Shown: positions 44,279 to 53,720, counted from the first letter of the stretch. The stretch: DNA of 64,000 nucleotides from Rhodococcus sp. Leaf247 (GCF_001426185.1 NZ_LMRP01000002.1:607445-671444); one strand, 5' to 3'. Notes: a model not told the origin generated them from the letters alone. Numbers and translations: made by a program.

Positions 44279-45391
44279 TCAGCCCAGGAAGACGTTGCGA
44301 CGCCGCGTGAGCAGCTTGTACAGCGTCTGCTGAATGGTTTCGCGCACCCGGTCGGTGACCTCGAACAGTTCCATCGGATCGTCCGCGGCACTCGGATCGT
44401 ACGAGGTCGTCTCGATGGGCTCCCCGAACTCGATGTACCACTTCGACGGCAGCGGGATCAGACCCAGCGGACCGAAGTGCGGGAACAGCGGGGTGACCGG
44501 GAAGTACGGCATCCCGAGCACGCGCGCGAGCGTCGTCAGGTCACCGATCTTGGGGTAGATCTCCTCCGAGCCCACGATCGAGCACGGGATGATCGGTGTC
44601 TGGGTGCGCAGCGCCGCGGAGACGAAGCCACCACGACCGAACCGCTGCAACTTGTAGCGCTCGCTGAACGGCTTGCCGATGCCCTTGAAACCCTCGGGGA
44701 ACACGGCGACGACCTCGCCGCCGCGCAGCAACCGCTCGGCGTCGGGTTGGCACGCGAGGGTATGACCGGCACGACGTGCGATGCTGCCGACCAGCGGCGT
44801 CTCGAACGCCAGATCCGCGGCGAGCATGCGCAGCGCGCGATGCTGGGGGTGGTGATCGCGCATGGCCACCGACGCCATCAGACCGTCGACGGGGATGACG
44901 CCGGCGTGGTTCGACACCACGAGCGCGCCGCCCTCGGCGGGAACGTTCTCGATGCCGCGGACCTCGACGCGGAACCACTTCTCGAAGAGCGGTCGGAGCG
45001 CCGGCAGCCACACGGAGTCGGCGAAGTGTGGGTCGTACCCGAACTCGTCCACCTCGTAGTCGCCCGACAGACGGGTGCGCAGGAAGTCCGCTCCCTCGGT
45101 GACACGCTCGACCAGGCTGCGACGCACGGACTCGACAGCCGACGAGGACTCGGTAGCCGACTCCGTCGTCGGCAGATCGGACGCGGCGTCGTCGGTCGAC
45201 GTGACATCCGGGAACACCAGCGGCGTCGGGACGTCGACACGCGGCCCCGGGATCAGCGGATTCGTCGCGGGAGGGCGCTCCGCGTACGAGGACGGGTGGC
45301 GTCCGCGAACGTCCTCCGGAGCACTGGCGGACATGCGCAGACGATCGTTCGCCTTGCCGTGCAGGGGAATGACTTTGGCCACGTCGCTCAC
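44279..45391 (-). CDS. PlsC-type lysophospholipid acyltransferase
   Basis: 370-residue protein. A 150-residue low-complexity N-terminal region is followed by an acyltransferase domain with the acceptor motif SNHAGVIPVDG (NHXXXXXD variant), AVFPEGFKGIGKPF and the family end TPIIPCSIVGSEEIYPK. This corresponds to Rv0502. It probably acylates a glycerol-phosphate or lysolipid at the membrane. GTG 45391 overlaps the stop of the epimerase gene (GTGA), so the pair is coupled, as in mycobacteria. Confidence 0.87.
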   Translation of the reverse strand: MSDVAKVIPLHGKANDRLRMSASAPEDVRGRHPSSYAERPPATNPLIPGPRVDVPTPLVFPDVTSTDDAASDLPTTESATESSSAVESVRRSLVERVTEGADFLRTRLSGDYEVDEFGYDPHFADSVWLPALRPLFEKWFRVEVRGIENVPAEGGALVVSNHAGVIPVDGLMASVAMRDHHPQHRALRMLAADLAFETPLVGSIARRAGHTLACQPDAERLLRGGEVVAVFPEGFKGIGKPFSERYKLQRFGRGGFVSAALRTQTPIIPCSIVGSEEIYPKIGDLTTLARVLGMPYFPVTPLFPHFGPLGLIPLPSKWYIEFGEPIETTSYDPSAADDPMELFEVTDRVRETIQQTLYKLLTRRRNVFLG

Positions 45392-46491
45392 TTCCGTCCC
45401 GTCCCGGCAGCGAGTTCGACGGGACCGCGGGGCGGTACGCCGCCGAGGACAGCCGTGAGCCTGGACTCCACGGCGTCGACCCACTCACGCCGGATCACCG
45501 GAGTCAGGGCGACACCGCGGACGAAGTCGTCGAACGCCTGGACGGTGGTCCAGCGCGGCGTGAAACTCAGGTCGTTCTTCATACGCGTCGTGTCCACCCC
45601 GCATCCGAAGTTGAAGTAGTCGATCTGCTCGGTCGAGAAGCTCCGCATCAACGATCCCATCACCGCACGACCGGTGGTGCGGAACAGCGCCGACGGAACA
45701 GGGAGTTCCACGCGGCCGGCCCGTCGAATCGCCTGGGACAACATGATGATGCCGTCGGCCGCGATGTTGAAGGTTCCGGCCGGCCCGGAAAGAGTGGCCC
45801 GTTCCAGAGCGGACAGGGCATCTTCCTCGTGCAGCAGTTGCATCCGGGCGTCGCGGCCGAGAATCGACGGGGTGACCGGTGAGGTCAGGTAGCGGGACAC
45901 GGCGCCGTTGAGACGTGGGCCGATCATCGGAGCGTTCCGCAGGATGGTCACATCGATGTCCGGCCGACGACGGCCGAGCCCACGTGCGTAGCCCTCGGTC
46001 TCGATGGCGTCGCGAGCGAACCCGCCCTTGGGCCGCGACCTGGCACCCATCTCCTCCGTGAACTGGGCGGGGTCCTTGGCGCTGCATCCGTAGACGGCGG
46101 TGGACGAGCGCAGCACGACGTGCCGCACGGTCGGAGACTTCTGGCAGACAGCGAACAGCTGCATGGCTCCGAGGACGTTCAGATCCTTCATCACCGTGCG
46201 ACCGCCACCGCTCGGAGGCCGGGAGATCAACGACGCGTGCACGACGGTGTCGACGCCGGCATTGCGAATAACCTTGCCGATCAACGGGTTACGAATGTCG
46301 GCGCGCACGAATTCGGCGCGGCCCATGCGGCGGATCATGTCCTTGGACGGGGCCACCTCGTCGACGGCGATCACGCGCTCGATCGACGGGTTCTGCGCCA
46401 GACGCATGGTGAGGTACCCACCCAGGAACCGACTGGCACCCGTGACGAGCACGACTCGCGGAGCGTCACGCTCCACTCGGTCTTGGCTCAC
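45388..46491 (-). CDS. NAD-dependent epimerase/dehydratase (GalE-like SDR)
   Basis: 367-residue extended short-chain dehydrogenase. The Rossmann motif is VVLVTGASRFLGGYL near the N-terminus (GxSxxGxx variant). The catalytic Ser-Ser-Thr-Tyr-like region VLRSSTAVYGCSAKD has Tyr but no nearby YxxxK, so activity as a sugar epimerase is doubtful. It corresponds to Rv0501 (named galE2). GTG 46491, with GGGGG upstream, was chosen over 46524. It lies upstream of and overlaps the acyltransferase gene. Confidence 0.85.
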   Translation of the reverse strand: MSQDRVERDAPRVVLVTGASRFLGGYLTMRLAQNPSIERVIAVDEVAPSKDMIRRMGRAEFVRADIRNPLIGKVIRNAGVDTVVHASLISRPPSGGGRTVMKDLNVLGAMQLFAVCQKSPTVRHVVLRSSTAVYGCSAKDPAQFTEEMGARSRPKGGFARDAIETEGYARGLGRRRPDIDVTILRNAPMIGPRLNGAVSRYLTSPVTPSILGRDARMQLLHEEDALSALERATLSGPAGTFNIAADGIIMLSQAIRRAGRVELPVPSALFRTTGRAVMGSLMRSFSTEQIDYFNFGCGVDTTRMKNDLSFTPRWTTVQAFDDFVRGVALTPVIRREWVDAVESRLTAVLGGVPPRGPVELAAGTGRK

Positions 46492-46585
46492 GTGACCCCC
46501 GTTCGTCTCACCGTGCACCGCCATGGTGCCACGAAGCCGGCGTCACCGCTCCCGGTCGCACCGGATACGGCCGCTCCGGATACGA

Positions 46586-46626
46586 CACTGCCCGCGATGG
46601 TCGACAAACGACCGTCGCGGGCAGTG
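46586..46626. terminator. Strong hairpin downstream of the bS22 gene
   Basis: 12-bp stem CACTGCCCGCGA / TCGCGGGCAGTG extended by GGTCG/CGACC around an ACAAA loop, 21 bp past the bS22 stop on the minus strand. The extra pairing makes a stem of about 17 bp. Confidence 0.8.
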
Positions 46627-46647
46627 GATGCTTCGCGGGCTAGTGGA

Positions 46648-46749
46648 TCACTTACCCAATTTCCTGCGCTGAACGCGAGTGCGGCGAAGCAGCTTGCGGT
46701 GCTTCTTCTTCGACATGCGCTTGCGACGCTTCTTGATCACTGAACCCAT
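46648..46749 (-). CDS. Small ribosomal subunit protein bS22 (AURKAIP1/COX24 domain)
   Basis: 33-residue highly basic protein ([19 protein letters not shown] ... RKLGK). It is practically invariant in mycobacteria and relatives, where it was found in 30S structures as bS22 near the decoding centre. ATG 46749 has GAGGA 8 nt upstream; the longer open frame from 46860 is spurious. It is a single gene with its own terminator, downstream of the excisionase-like HTH gene. Confidence 0.95.
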
Positions 46750-46994
46750 GCGGGTGTCCTCGCGTTCTTTCGTATCTGTACAGCTGCACTGCTGATACCG
46801 CTGCTGATGCTGTTCGGTTGTCGGCGGACACGGCAGTATCGGGACTGCGCGCTCACGCAACTCAGCCCCATCATACCCAGCTCACACGACGACCGATGAC
46901 CGGCCCACCGACCAGCGGGAGTCGGACTCGCGCCGGATGACGACGCGCACGGACGATATGCCCTTCCCCGGGCATTCGACTCGGCGCAGCGAAT

Positions 46995-47024
46995 CCGGAC
47001 GTCGAGTGCCCGGACGTCGAGTGC
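46995..47024. repeat. Exact tandem duplication of a 15-mer
   Basis: CCGGACGTCGAGTGC occurs twice in succession and abuts the stop codon of the HTH gene (47025-47027, minus strand). On the minus strand the copies read GCACTCGACGTCCGG. The 275-bp gap between this gene and bS22 holds no other gene. Confidence 0.85.
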
Positions 47025-47270
47025 TCAGCCCGCGTCGAAGTACGAAGTCTCCAAGTAGTCGTGCACCGCCTTCGCATGCACTCGGAACGAACGGCCCACA
47101 CGAACAGCGGGCAACTCGCCACCGTGCACCAAGCGGTACACGGTCATCTTGGACACCCTCATCAGTGAGGCCACTTCGGCCACCGTGAGGAACTGGGTTC
47201 CGGCCACAGCCGGTTGACCGTCGTGGGACGAGCTCTTGCTCGACCCGGACGGCTTGTTGACGGATTCCAT
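47025..47270 (-). CDS. Excisionase-type helix-turn-helix DNA-binding protein
   Basis: 81-residue protein with one HTH_17/BldC-like domain (FLTVAEVASLMRVSKMTVYRLVHGGELPAVRVGRSFRVH), about residues 27-65. A Ser-rich N-terminus precedes it. It matches the conserved mycobacterial Rv0500A between proC and bS22. It is likely a core regulator or nucoid-binding factor rather than a phage excisionase. ATG 47270 gives a compact protein. The operon context is minus strand: proC is upstream, with 124 bp between, including an AT-rich stretch. Confidence 0.87.
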   Translation of the reverse strand: MESVNKPSGSSKSSSHDGQPAVAGTQFLTVAEVASLMRVSKMTVYRLVHGGELPAVRVGRSFRVHAKAVHDYLETSYFDAG

Positions 47271-47394
47271 AGATCCACATACCTCCGGCACGCCCGCGCC
47301 GCCGGCTTCCCCTCCGGCGGAACAGACACGCACGTGCTGCAGCGAGCTTAGCGGGACTCGAGTGACTTATGCGACGGGTGGGGGTGACCAATAT

Positions 47395-48210
47395 TTATTC
47401 GGTCGTCGAACCCAGAGCGGTACTGCGGCTCTTCGCAGCGTCGATCGCGTCGAGAAGCGCAGCTCTGAAGCCCTTTCGCTCCAATTCGGCGATCGCCGCG
47501 GCGGTCGTGCCGCCGGGAGAGGTCACACCCGCACGGAGCTCCTGGGGGGACTCGTCGGAGCGATCGAGCATCGCTGCGGACCCCACCATCGTCTGCACGA
47601 CAAGCGTGGTCGCTGTGTCGCGGGGCAATCCGAGACCCACGGCAGCGTCGATCATCGCCTCGGCCATCAAGAAGAAGTACGCCGGACCCGAGCCCGAGAC
47701 GGCGGTGACCGCGTCGATCTTCGTCTCGGACACGACGGCCGTCTTGCCGACGGTTCCCAGCAGTTTGCGCACCGTCTCGATGTGCTCCGAGCGGGCGTGA
47801 CGGCCGGGCGCCAGCACGCTCATCGCCTCGCCCACGAGCATCGGGGTGTTCGGCATGACCCGGACGATGGGAATGCCCGCCGGCAGCTTCGGCTCGTACC
47901 GCGACGCCGGAATGCCGGCCGCCATCGACACGATGATCTGCTCGCGCTCACCGTTCAGCTCGGCTTTCGACATCTGTGTGATCACCGAGTCGACGTCGTC
48001 GGGCTTGACGGCCACCACGATCACGTCGGCGCCCTCGATCGCGTCGGTCACGCTGGTGGACCGGATACCGAACTGTGCGGCCACTGCATCCGCGCGGGCC
48101 GGATACTTCTCCGACAGCACGACGTGCCCGGCCGGCATTCCGCCCTCGATCAGCCCTGCGATCAACGCTTCCCCGATACGGCCGCCGCCGATCACCGCAA
48201 TTCTCGTCAT
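47395..48210 (-). CDS. proC: Pyrroline-5-carboxylate reductase
   Basis: NAD(P)H-dependent enzyme for the last step of proline synthesis. It is 271 aa. The N-terminal Rossmann motif is RIAVIGGGRIGEALIAGL, and the C-terminal signature is AVSGSGPAYFFLMAEAMIDAAVGLGLPRDTA, followed by SPGGTTAAAI. Length and motifs are normal. It is 45 bp downstream of the thioesterase gene on the same strand. Confidence 0.96.
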   Translation of the reverse strand: MTRIAVIGGGRIGEALIAGLIEGGMPAGHVVLSEKYPARADAVAAQFGIRSTSVTDAIEGADVIVVAVKPDDVDSVITQMSKAELNGEREQIIVSMAAGIPASRYEPKLPAGIPIVRVMPNTPMLVGEAMSVLAPGRHARSEHIETVRKLLGTVGKTAVVSETKIDAVTAVSGSGPAYFFLMAEAMIDAAVGLGLPRDTATTLVVQTMVGSAAMLDRSDESPQELRAGVTSPGGTTAAAIAELERKGFRAALLDAIDAAKSRSTALGSTTE

Positions 48211-48255
48211 GCGCCCCAGCGTGCCATGTCGGTCCGAGCGTGCTGCACCGGTCCG

Positions 48256-49107
48256 TCAGGGAGCGAGCGGCACCATGGCGAGCTGCCGGCTCTGGACGAC
48301 GACCGCTCCGGTCGAGTCCACGACCGTGTGGTCCTCCTCGAACCACGACCCACCCAGCACGGTGCTCGACGACTTCACGCGCAACCAGCCGGGAGCGGGG
48401 CGTCGGCGGAGATAGGTGGTCAACTGCACCGTCGGCGCCCAGCCGAACAAGCCGCGGTTCATCGTGACCGGGGGACAGATGTCGCCGGTCATGATCGCGA
48501 AGAGGGCGGCAGTCGCGGGATCGTTCTCGTCCTCCGGGCGCGGTCGGACCCACATCCGGATCTCCATCGACCCCTGCTTGCCCATGAGGAAGTGCGCCGT
48601 CGCCGGGTCGTGTCGCATGTCGCAGCCCGCCGCGATGTGGACGATGTCGGCCATGGGGTGACCGGGCACGATCTGCGGCGCCGACGTGGGCGGCTCCACC
48701 GGCATGTCCAGAACAGAGGCGAGTGTCGAATCATGCTGCTGGTGAACAGGTTCGCCCTCGTCCGGCGTTCCCAGCGTGACGACGCCGCGCACAGCCGGCT
48801 TACCGTTCTGCATCAGCACGGAGTCGACGTGGACGACGCGTCGACCTCGCTTGAGCACCGTGGTCTCGATCGTGACGGGGCCGGGATCGGGGGCAGCGAG
48901 GTAGCTCGCGCTGACCGCCAGGGGAGCCAGGTCCACCGGGTCGTCGTCGAGCGCCAGCCGCTGCACCGCGGCCGATGCACAGACACCCATCAGCGCGCCG
49001 CCGTGAACCTTCGGTCCGATGGTCCACGTCGGGTCGACGACTCCCTCGAACACGTCGGGGCCGACTCTGGTCAGAGTCGTCAGGGTGCGGAACGGTGCGT
49101 CGGTCAC
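48256..49107 (-). CDS. Double-hotdog acyl-CoA thioesterase-like protein
   Basis: 283-residue TesB-like protein with two hotdog domains. The first carries WTIGPKVHGGALMGVCASAAVQR (about residues 28-50), and the second carries WVRPRPEDENDPATAALFAIMTGDICPP and the family aspartate region. Such proteins hydrolyse medium or long acyl-CoA, and many actinobacterial members are uncharacterised. It corresponds to Rv0499. The start overlaps the stop of the MerR regulator gene by 4 bp, so the regulator is made from the same message. Confidence 0.82.
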   Translation of the reverse strand: MTDAPFRTLTTLTRVGPDVFEGVVDPTWTIGPKVHGGALMGVCASAAVQRLALDDDPVDLAPLAVSASYLAAPDPGPVTIETTVLKRGRRVVHVDSVLMQNGKPAVRGVVTLGTPDEGEPVHQQHDSTLASVLDMPVEPPTSAPQIVPGHPMADIVHIAAGCDMRHDPATAHFLMGKQGSMEIRMWVRPRPEDENDPATAALFAIMTGDICPPVTMNRGLFGWAPTVQLTTYLRRRPAPGWLRVKSSSTVLGGSWFEEDHTVVDSTGAVVVQSRQLAMVPLAP

Positions 49108-49766
49108 GTGTCACTCGAATCTGTCGTGGGGTTCTCTGAGGTCGTATCCGGTGTCGAATGCAGGCTGTCCGCGCGGGCGAGGTCCTGGTGGGCCAGACGG
49201 CGGAGTGCGGCGATGACGGGCTCGTAGAGGACGGTGCCGAGGACTGCGAAGCGAACCGCGCTGCGCGGATCACCCTGCTCGGCCACCCTCGCCCACTCCC
49301 CCTCGGCGATGACGCGGACGGCACGGGCGTAGTTGACGACGTCGTCATCCGACAGCGGGACCCCGGCCGCATCCGCCGCTCGCAGTGCGTGCTCGAGCTG
49401 CCGCGCAGCCGGCCCGTCGACGGTCTGCCCCGATCGCTGCAGGATCCGTAGGGCGCGCAGTGGCTCGTCGGACTCGTCCAGATAGGGAGGCAGGGCGCGC
49501 AATGCTCGACCCATCGCGGGATAGAGCGTCTCGGATGTCGCATCCAACGCGTCGAGGACCGTTCGGATCCGACCGATCGGCAGGGAGGCTCCGGTGAGGG
49601 CCCTGATCAACTGGACGCGCTCGAGGTGGTCCTCGGTGTAGTCGGCCGCGGCAGTGGGTGCATCGGGCGTCGGTCCCACTCCGGGCGTCAGCAGGCCCTC
49701 ACGCAGGTAGAACTTGATGGTCGCGCGCGGAACTCCCGCTCGGTCGACCAGCTCGGACATGCGCAC
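49104..49766 (-). CDS. MerR-family transcriptional regulator
   Basis: 220-residue regulator. The N-terminal winged HTH MRMSELVDRAGVPRATIKFYLREGLL is a clear MerR domain. A long helical C-terminal ligand domain follows. It contains no cysteine cluster, so it is not an obvious metal sensor. It is coupled to the thioesterase gene and probably responds to a fatty-acid-type ligand (inference). Start ATG 49766; the next gene on the strand, 46 bp upstream, is the TIM-barrel epimerase. Confidence 0.88.
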   Translation of the reverse strand: MRMSELVDRAGVPRATIKFYLREGLLTPGVGPTPDAPTAAADYTEDHLERVQLIRALTGASLPIGRIRTVLDALDATSETLYPAMGRALRALPPYLDESDEPLRALRILQRSGQTVDGPAARQLEHALRAADAAGVPLSDDDVVNYARAVRVIAEGEWARVAEQGDPRSAVRFAVLGTVLYEPVIAALRRLAHQDLARADSLHSTPDTTSENPTTDSSDT

Positions 49767-49812
49767 GAGGCGACTCTATCCGAAGGTGGATAGTGACACT
49801 ATCCAGCACCGT

Positions 49813-50667
49813 TCAGGCCGTCGCGAGATGCTTCCGCGCGAAGGCCAACGACCGTTCCAACGCAGCCGAGCGCTCGGTGGCCGTGCGCGCGTTCTGAGTG
49901 TTGATCTCGAGCACCGCCTGCCCCTGGAATCCGCGCGCCACCAGCGTGTGGCAGACCTCGGCAACCGGTTGAGTTCCGTCGCCGGGCACGAGGTGCTCGT
50001 CGACCGACGCTCCCCGGCCGTCCGCGAGGTGCAGGTGCCGGAGTCCGTCGCCCATCCGGGCGGCGAGCGTCACGGCGTCGAGACCCGAGGTCGCCGTGTG
50101 GGAGAAGTCCAACGTGTAATGCCGATGACCGACGTCGGTCGGGTCGTACGACGGCGCGAACGCCGTGAAACCGAGTCCCGGCTTCCCGCCTCGCTTGGTC
50201 AGACGCTTGACCGAGCCGGTGCCCGCGCCGAACAACCGATCGGCGCGCATCGGGAACATGTTCTCGACGGCCACGATCATGCCCTTGTTGTCCTCTTCGA
50301 GTTCCGCCACCTGGTCCGCGAAACCGTCGGCGTAGATGCGCTGCCACCGGAACGGGGGGTGCACCACGACCGTGTCGGCGCCCAGCGCTTCCGCCGCATG
50401 GACCGACCGCACCAGCTTGGACACCGGATCCGATCCCCACACGCGCTGCGTGATCAACAGGCAGGGGGCGTGGATCGCGAGGACCGGAACGCCGTACCTG
50501 CGGCTCAATTGCTTGATGGCGCCGATGTCCTGGCTGATCGGTTCCGCCCACACCATCAACTCGATGCCGTCGTAACCCAGGTCCGCGGCGAATCGGAAGG
50601 CTGATTCCGTGTTCTGCGGATACACCGAGGCCGTCGACAGGCCGACGGGAACGTGGCGGGGTGTCAC
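49813..50667 (-). CDS. Sugar phosphate isomerase/epimerase family TIM-barrel protein
   Basis: 284-residue xylose-isomerase-like TIM-barrel (AP_endonuc_2) protein. Key stretches are VGLSTASVYPQNTESAFRFAADLGYDGIEL (residues 7-36), ADTVVVHPPFRWQRIY, MIVAVENMF, which carries the metal-binding Glu, and HLADGRGASVDEHLVPGDG near the C-terminus. Substrate unknown. It corresponds to Rv0498. GTG 50667 overlaps the stop of the upstream membrane-protein gene (GTGA). The frame beyond is antisense-like. Confidence 0.87.
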   Translation of the reverse strand: MTPRHVPVGLSTASVYPQNTESAFRFAADLGYDGIELMVWAEPISQDIGAIKQLSRRYGVPVLAIHAPCLLITQRVWGSDPVSKLVRSVHAAEALGADTVVVHPPFRWQRIYADGFADQVAELEEDNKGMIVAVENMFPMRADRLFGAGTGSVKRLTKRGGKPGLGFTAFAPSYDPTDVGHRHYTLDFSHTATSGLDAVTLAARMGDGLRHLHLADGRGASVDEHLVPGDGTQPVAEVCHTLVARGFQGQAVLEINTQNARTATERSAALERSLAFARKHLATA

Positions 50668-51641
50668 GTGGTGCTGAGCATGAAGGCCAAGGGGCCCAGC
50701 GTGACGAACCCACCGACGACCACCGCCAGCAGGATGGACACGATGTCGTCGGTACGGCGCAGCACACGCACCACGGCGACGAGCCCGACGATGACGAAGA
50801 AGGCCAACACCAGCGCCACCCATGGGAGCATTTCCCAGAGGCGCTCGAAGCCCTTGAACAGCAGGGCACCCAGCACGATCGCGACGACACCCTGACCGAG
50901 CAACGAGAGCCACTGACGAACCGGGCTGCGACCCTTGGCCGGTGCCGCCGGGGCATCCTCGGTCTCGGCCTTCGTCTCCGGGTCCTCGTGATCGGTCTCG
51001 TGGTCGGTCCTGTCGATGTCGATCGCGGGAACGATGGTCGTCTCCGCGTTCGCGGTGTCGACGACGTCGTTCTCGCTCGTAACCTCGTCGTCCGCCTCGA
51101 CGGGACGCGGGTCGACGGGCTGGGGGTCTACGGGGCGCGCGTCGTCCGCACGATCGCGGGTGTCCGCGCGCAACTTGTCCACAGCCACCGACGGGGCGCC
51201 GGAGAACAGTGCCGGTTCCGGACGTACCTGCCGAGCCGGCCCGAAAGCCGGTGTCGGACGTGACGGCCGGACTGCCTGCGCGGGCGCGGGTCGGGCGGGT
51301 TCGGGTCGTTCGTCGCGTACGTGCTCGTCGGTGTCGTGCTCGTCGGCTGCCGGCTCGTCCGGTGCGACCGCAGGCTCGTCGGCCTCGGGAGCCGTGTCCT
51401 GGGGTGCTTCAGCCTCGGGTGCTGCGTCTTCGGGTGCTTCAGCCTCGGGAGCGGCGTTCTCCACGGGGCGGACGATCGGGATCTCACCCGTCAGTTCCGC
51501 GACGGAGATGCCGCCCGCCATGCCGCGGCGGCGGCGACCTCCGCCTGCCTGTGTGCCCACCTTCGCGCCGTTGCGCGCCAGCAGTTCGGCCACCGACACC
51601 TGTCCGGTGTCCGCAGCGCCGTCGTTGTTCTCGTCGCTCAT
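50664..51641 (-). CDS. Membrane protein with long acidic N-terminal region
   Basis: 325-residue protein corresponding to Rv0497. Residues 1-225 are low-complexity and rich in Glu, Asp, Ala and Pro, with repeated units such as PEAEAPEDAAPEAEAPQDTAPEADEP. Three hydrophobic segments at the C-terminus (WLSLLGQGVVAIVLGALLF, LPWVALVLAFFVIVGLVAVV and ILLAVVVGGFVTLGPLAFML) make the membrane anchor. The N-terminal NGAKVGTQAGGGRRRRG is a conserved cytoplasmic motif. Its ATG overlaps the ppx stop (ATGA). Function unknown. Confidence 0.87.
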   Translation of the reverse strand: MSDENNDGAADTGQVSVAELLARNGAKVGTQAGGGRRRRGMAGGISVAELTGEIPIVRPVENAAPEAEAPEDAAPEAEAPQDTAPEADEPAVAPDEPAADEHDTDEHVRDERPEPARPAPAQAVRPSRPTPAFGPARQVRPEPALFSGAPSVAVDKLRADTRDRADDARPVDPQPVDPRPVEADDEVTSENDVVDTANAETTIVPAIDIDRTDHETDHEDPETKAETEDAPAAPAKGRSPVRQWLSLLGQGVVAIVLGALLFKGFERLWEMLPWVALVLAFFVIVGLVAVVRVLRRTDDIVSILLAVVVGGFVTLGPLAFMLSTT

Positions 51642-52594
51642 GTCTCTCGACTCTCCACCACTTCGCCGAACGTCTCCGTGTCCAGCTTGCGCAGGATCAG
51701 TCCCTCACGCAGAGCCCACGGACAGATCTCCAGCGAATCGATCGACAGTGCGCGCATGCTCGCCTCGGCGACCAGTGCACCGGCCACCATCTGCCTCGAT
51801 CGATCCGCGCTCACACCTTCCAATTCTGCACGGTCCGCCGAGGTCATCCTCGAGATGAAGGAGATGACCTGGCGAAGTCCGTCGGCGGTCAGGGTTCTGA
51901 CCACCCGCGGACCGGCAGCCGACGGTGCGGCTCCGGTCAAGCGTGCCAACGAGCGGAACGTCTTCGACGTTCCCACCGCACGGTCCGGAACCCCGGGCTC
52001 GAGAAGTTTCCGTGCCGGCTCGACCAGTTCGGCGTCGAGCCAGTCGCGGAGGACGGCGACGCGTCGCTTACCGGGCGGGTCCTCGGACAGCCAGTCCCGC
52101 GTCAGGCGACCCGCGCCGAGCGGAACGGACATCGCGACGTCGGGGTTCTCGTCGATGCCGGTGCTGAGTTCGAGGGAACCGCCGCCGATGTCGAGGTCGA
52201 GGATCCGGCCGGCGCTCCATCCGTACCACCGACGCACGGCGAGGAAGGTAAGACGCGACTCGTCCTCACCGGAGAGAACCTGCAGGCTGACACCGGTTTC
52301 GTCGCGCACTCGGTTCAGCACGGCGGTCGAGTTGCGCGCGTCACGGACGGCGGAGGTGGCGAAGGCCATCAACTCCCCGCAGCCCGAGGACGTGGCGATG
52401 GACGAGAAGTCCGCGACCGTACGCACCAGTCGATCGGAGCCGGACTGGGTGATGTCACCGGCGTCGTCGGTGTTCTCCGCCAGGCGCAAGGCAGCCTTGG
52501 TGGAGCTCATCGGTGTCGGGTGTCCGCCGCGATGGGCGTCGACCACGAGCAGATGAACCGTGTTGCTTCCGACGTCGAGCACCCCTAACCGCAC
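51638..52594 (-). CDS. ppx: Ppx/GppA phosphatase family exopolyphosphatase
   Basis: 318-residue actin-fold phosphatase that hydrolyses inorganic polyphosphate or pppGpp. The phosphate-1 motif is [18 protein letters not shown] at the N-terminus; phosphate-2 is [13 protein letters not shown] (near residue 135). GTG 52594 matches the start of the mycobacterial Ppx1 (Rv0496). The longer frame to 52846 overlaps the divergent Cys-rich protein gene. It is the first gene of the ppx-membrane protein-epimerase operon. Confidence 0.93.
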   Translation of the reverse strand: MRLGVLDVGSNTVHLLVVDAHRGGHPTPMSSTKAALRLAENTDDAGDITQSGSDRLVRTVADFSSIATSSGCGELMAFATSAVRDARNSTAVLNRVRDETGVSLQVLSGEDESRLTFLAVRRWYGWSAGRILDLDIGGGSLELSTGIDENPDVAMSVPLGAGRLTRDWLSEDPPGKRRVAVLRDWLDAELVEPARKLLEPGVPDRAVGTSKTFRSLARLTGAAPSAAGPRVVRTLTADGLRQVISFISRMTSADRAELEGVSADRSRQMVAGALVAEASMRALSIDSLEICPWALREGLILRKLDTETFGEVVESRET

Positions 52595-52628
52595 AGGGAA
52601 CACCGTACTGGGTCTAGCGTCGTGGCTT

Positions 52629-53540
52629 GTGACACGTGCTGACAAGGCGGGTAGGCCGGAGGCCGGCCGGGCCGCAAAGCAAGGTAGGCCGGAGGCCGGG
52701 AGGCAGTCCGGCGAGGCCACCGGGCGGCCCGCAGATGTGCTGGAACCCGCCGCGACCCGCAAGCTCGACCCTGCCCCGGAAGTCTCGCCCGACTTCCCGC
52801 GAGAGTGGATCGAGTTTCCCGATCCCACCAACTCCGAACACGTCATCCGTGCGGATCTGACGTGGTTGCTGTCGAGTTGGACGTGCGTCTTCGGAACTCC
52901 CGCGTGCCAGGGAACGGTCCCCGATCGGCCCGACGACGGGTGCTGCTCGCACGGCGCCTTCCTCTCCGACGACGACGATCACGCCAAGCTCACCGCCTCC
53001 GTCGAGATGCTGACGCCGGACGACTGGCAGTTCTTCGACAAAGGACACGGCAAGAAGGGCTTCGTCGAGGTCGACGACCTCGAGGGCGAGCAGGCCCTGC
53101 GCACCCGCAAGTACAAGGGTGCGTGCATCTTCCTCAACCGTCCCGGATTCGAGGGCGGTATCGGCTGCGCACTGCACCGAATGGCGCTGCGCACCGGCGT
53201 CGAACCCCTCGAGGTGAAGCCCGACGTCTGCTGGCAGCTGCCCATCCGCCGCACCCAGGACTGGGTCACCCGCCCGGACGGCGTCGAGATCCTGCAGACC
53301 GTCGTCGGCGAGTACGACCGACGCGGGTGGGGTGAGGGCGGTGCGGACCTCAGTTGGTACTGCACCGCCTCCCCCGACGCGCACGTGGGAGCCGAGCCCG
53401 TCTGGCAGTCCTACGCGCCGGAGCTGAAGGAACTGCTCGGGCAGGACGTCTACACCGAGCTGGCCGCGCTGTGTCGGCGTCGGCAAGGCTTGGGGTTGAT
53501 CGCCGTACACCCCGCGACCCGTCAGGCTCAGCGCACCTAG
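52629..53540 (+). CDS. Conserved Cys-rich protein (Rv0495-like, DUF3109-type)
   Basis: 303-residue protein, divergent from ppx. The conserved part contains a spaced cysteine set ([39 protein letters not shown] and DVCWQLP) that could bind zinc or an iron-sulfur cluster. The first 60 residues are low-complexity and contain a duplicated GRPEAGR unit, the product of an imperfect direct repeat in the DNA (52647-52700). GTG 52629 is the likely start. It corresponds to Rv0495, of unknown function. Confidence 0.85.
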   Translation: MTRADKAGRPEAGRAAKQGRPEAGRQSGEATGRPADVLEPAATRKLDPAPEVSPDFPREWIEFPDPTNSEHVIRADLTWLLSSWTCVFGTPACQGTVPDRPDDGCCSHGAFLSDDDDHAKLTASVEMLTPDDWQFFDKGHGKKGFVEVDDLEGEQALRTRKYKGACIFLNRPGFEGGIGCALHRMALRTGVEPLEVKPDVCWQLPIRRTQDWVTRPDGVEILQTVVGEYDRRGWGEGGADLSWYCTASPDAHVGAEPVWQSYAPELKELLGQDVYTELAALCRRRQGLGLIAVHPATRQAQRT

Positions 53541-53547
53541 CCTCTTA

Positions 53548-53616
53548 CCCCCGCGAGTACGTCCATATCGTCGTGATCCGGGCGCTCGCCGCAGCACTTT
53601 CGGCGTACTCGCGGGG
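53548..53616. repeat. REP-like palindromic element, copy 1
   Basis: 69 bp with perfect 13-bp terminal arms CCCCGCGAGTACG / CGTACTCGCGGGG and a 40-bp centre. It starts 7 bp after the stop of the Cys-rich protein gene. Its right 23 bp (53594-53616) recur in inverted orientation at 54594-54616. Confidence 0.88.
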
Positions 53617-53720
53617 CGGTGAGCGACGCTCTATCCACAGGCACCCCGTCATCCCCAAGTTTCTCGCGGGCCGATTCCGGGACGCAGTGCCTGTCGGTGC
53701 GGCTCGTGACGGTCTGCGCC

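Noticed and set aside
47025..47270. Excisionase of an integrated element
   Set aside because: No integrase or attachment repeats; the gene sits in the conserved proC-bS22 context found across mycobacteria.
52614..53597. 327-codon minus-strand frame over the Cys-rich protein gene
   Set aside because: Antisense shadow; the plus-strand frame holds the conserved cysteine pattern.
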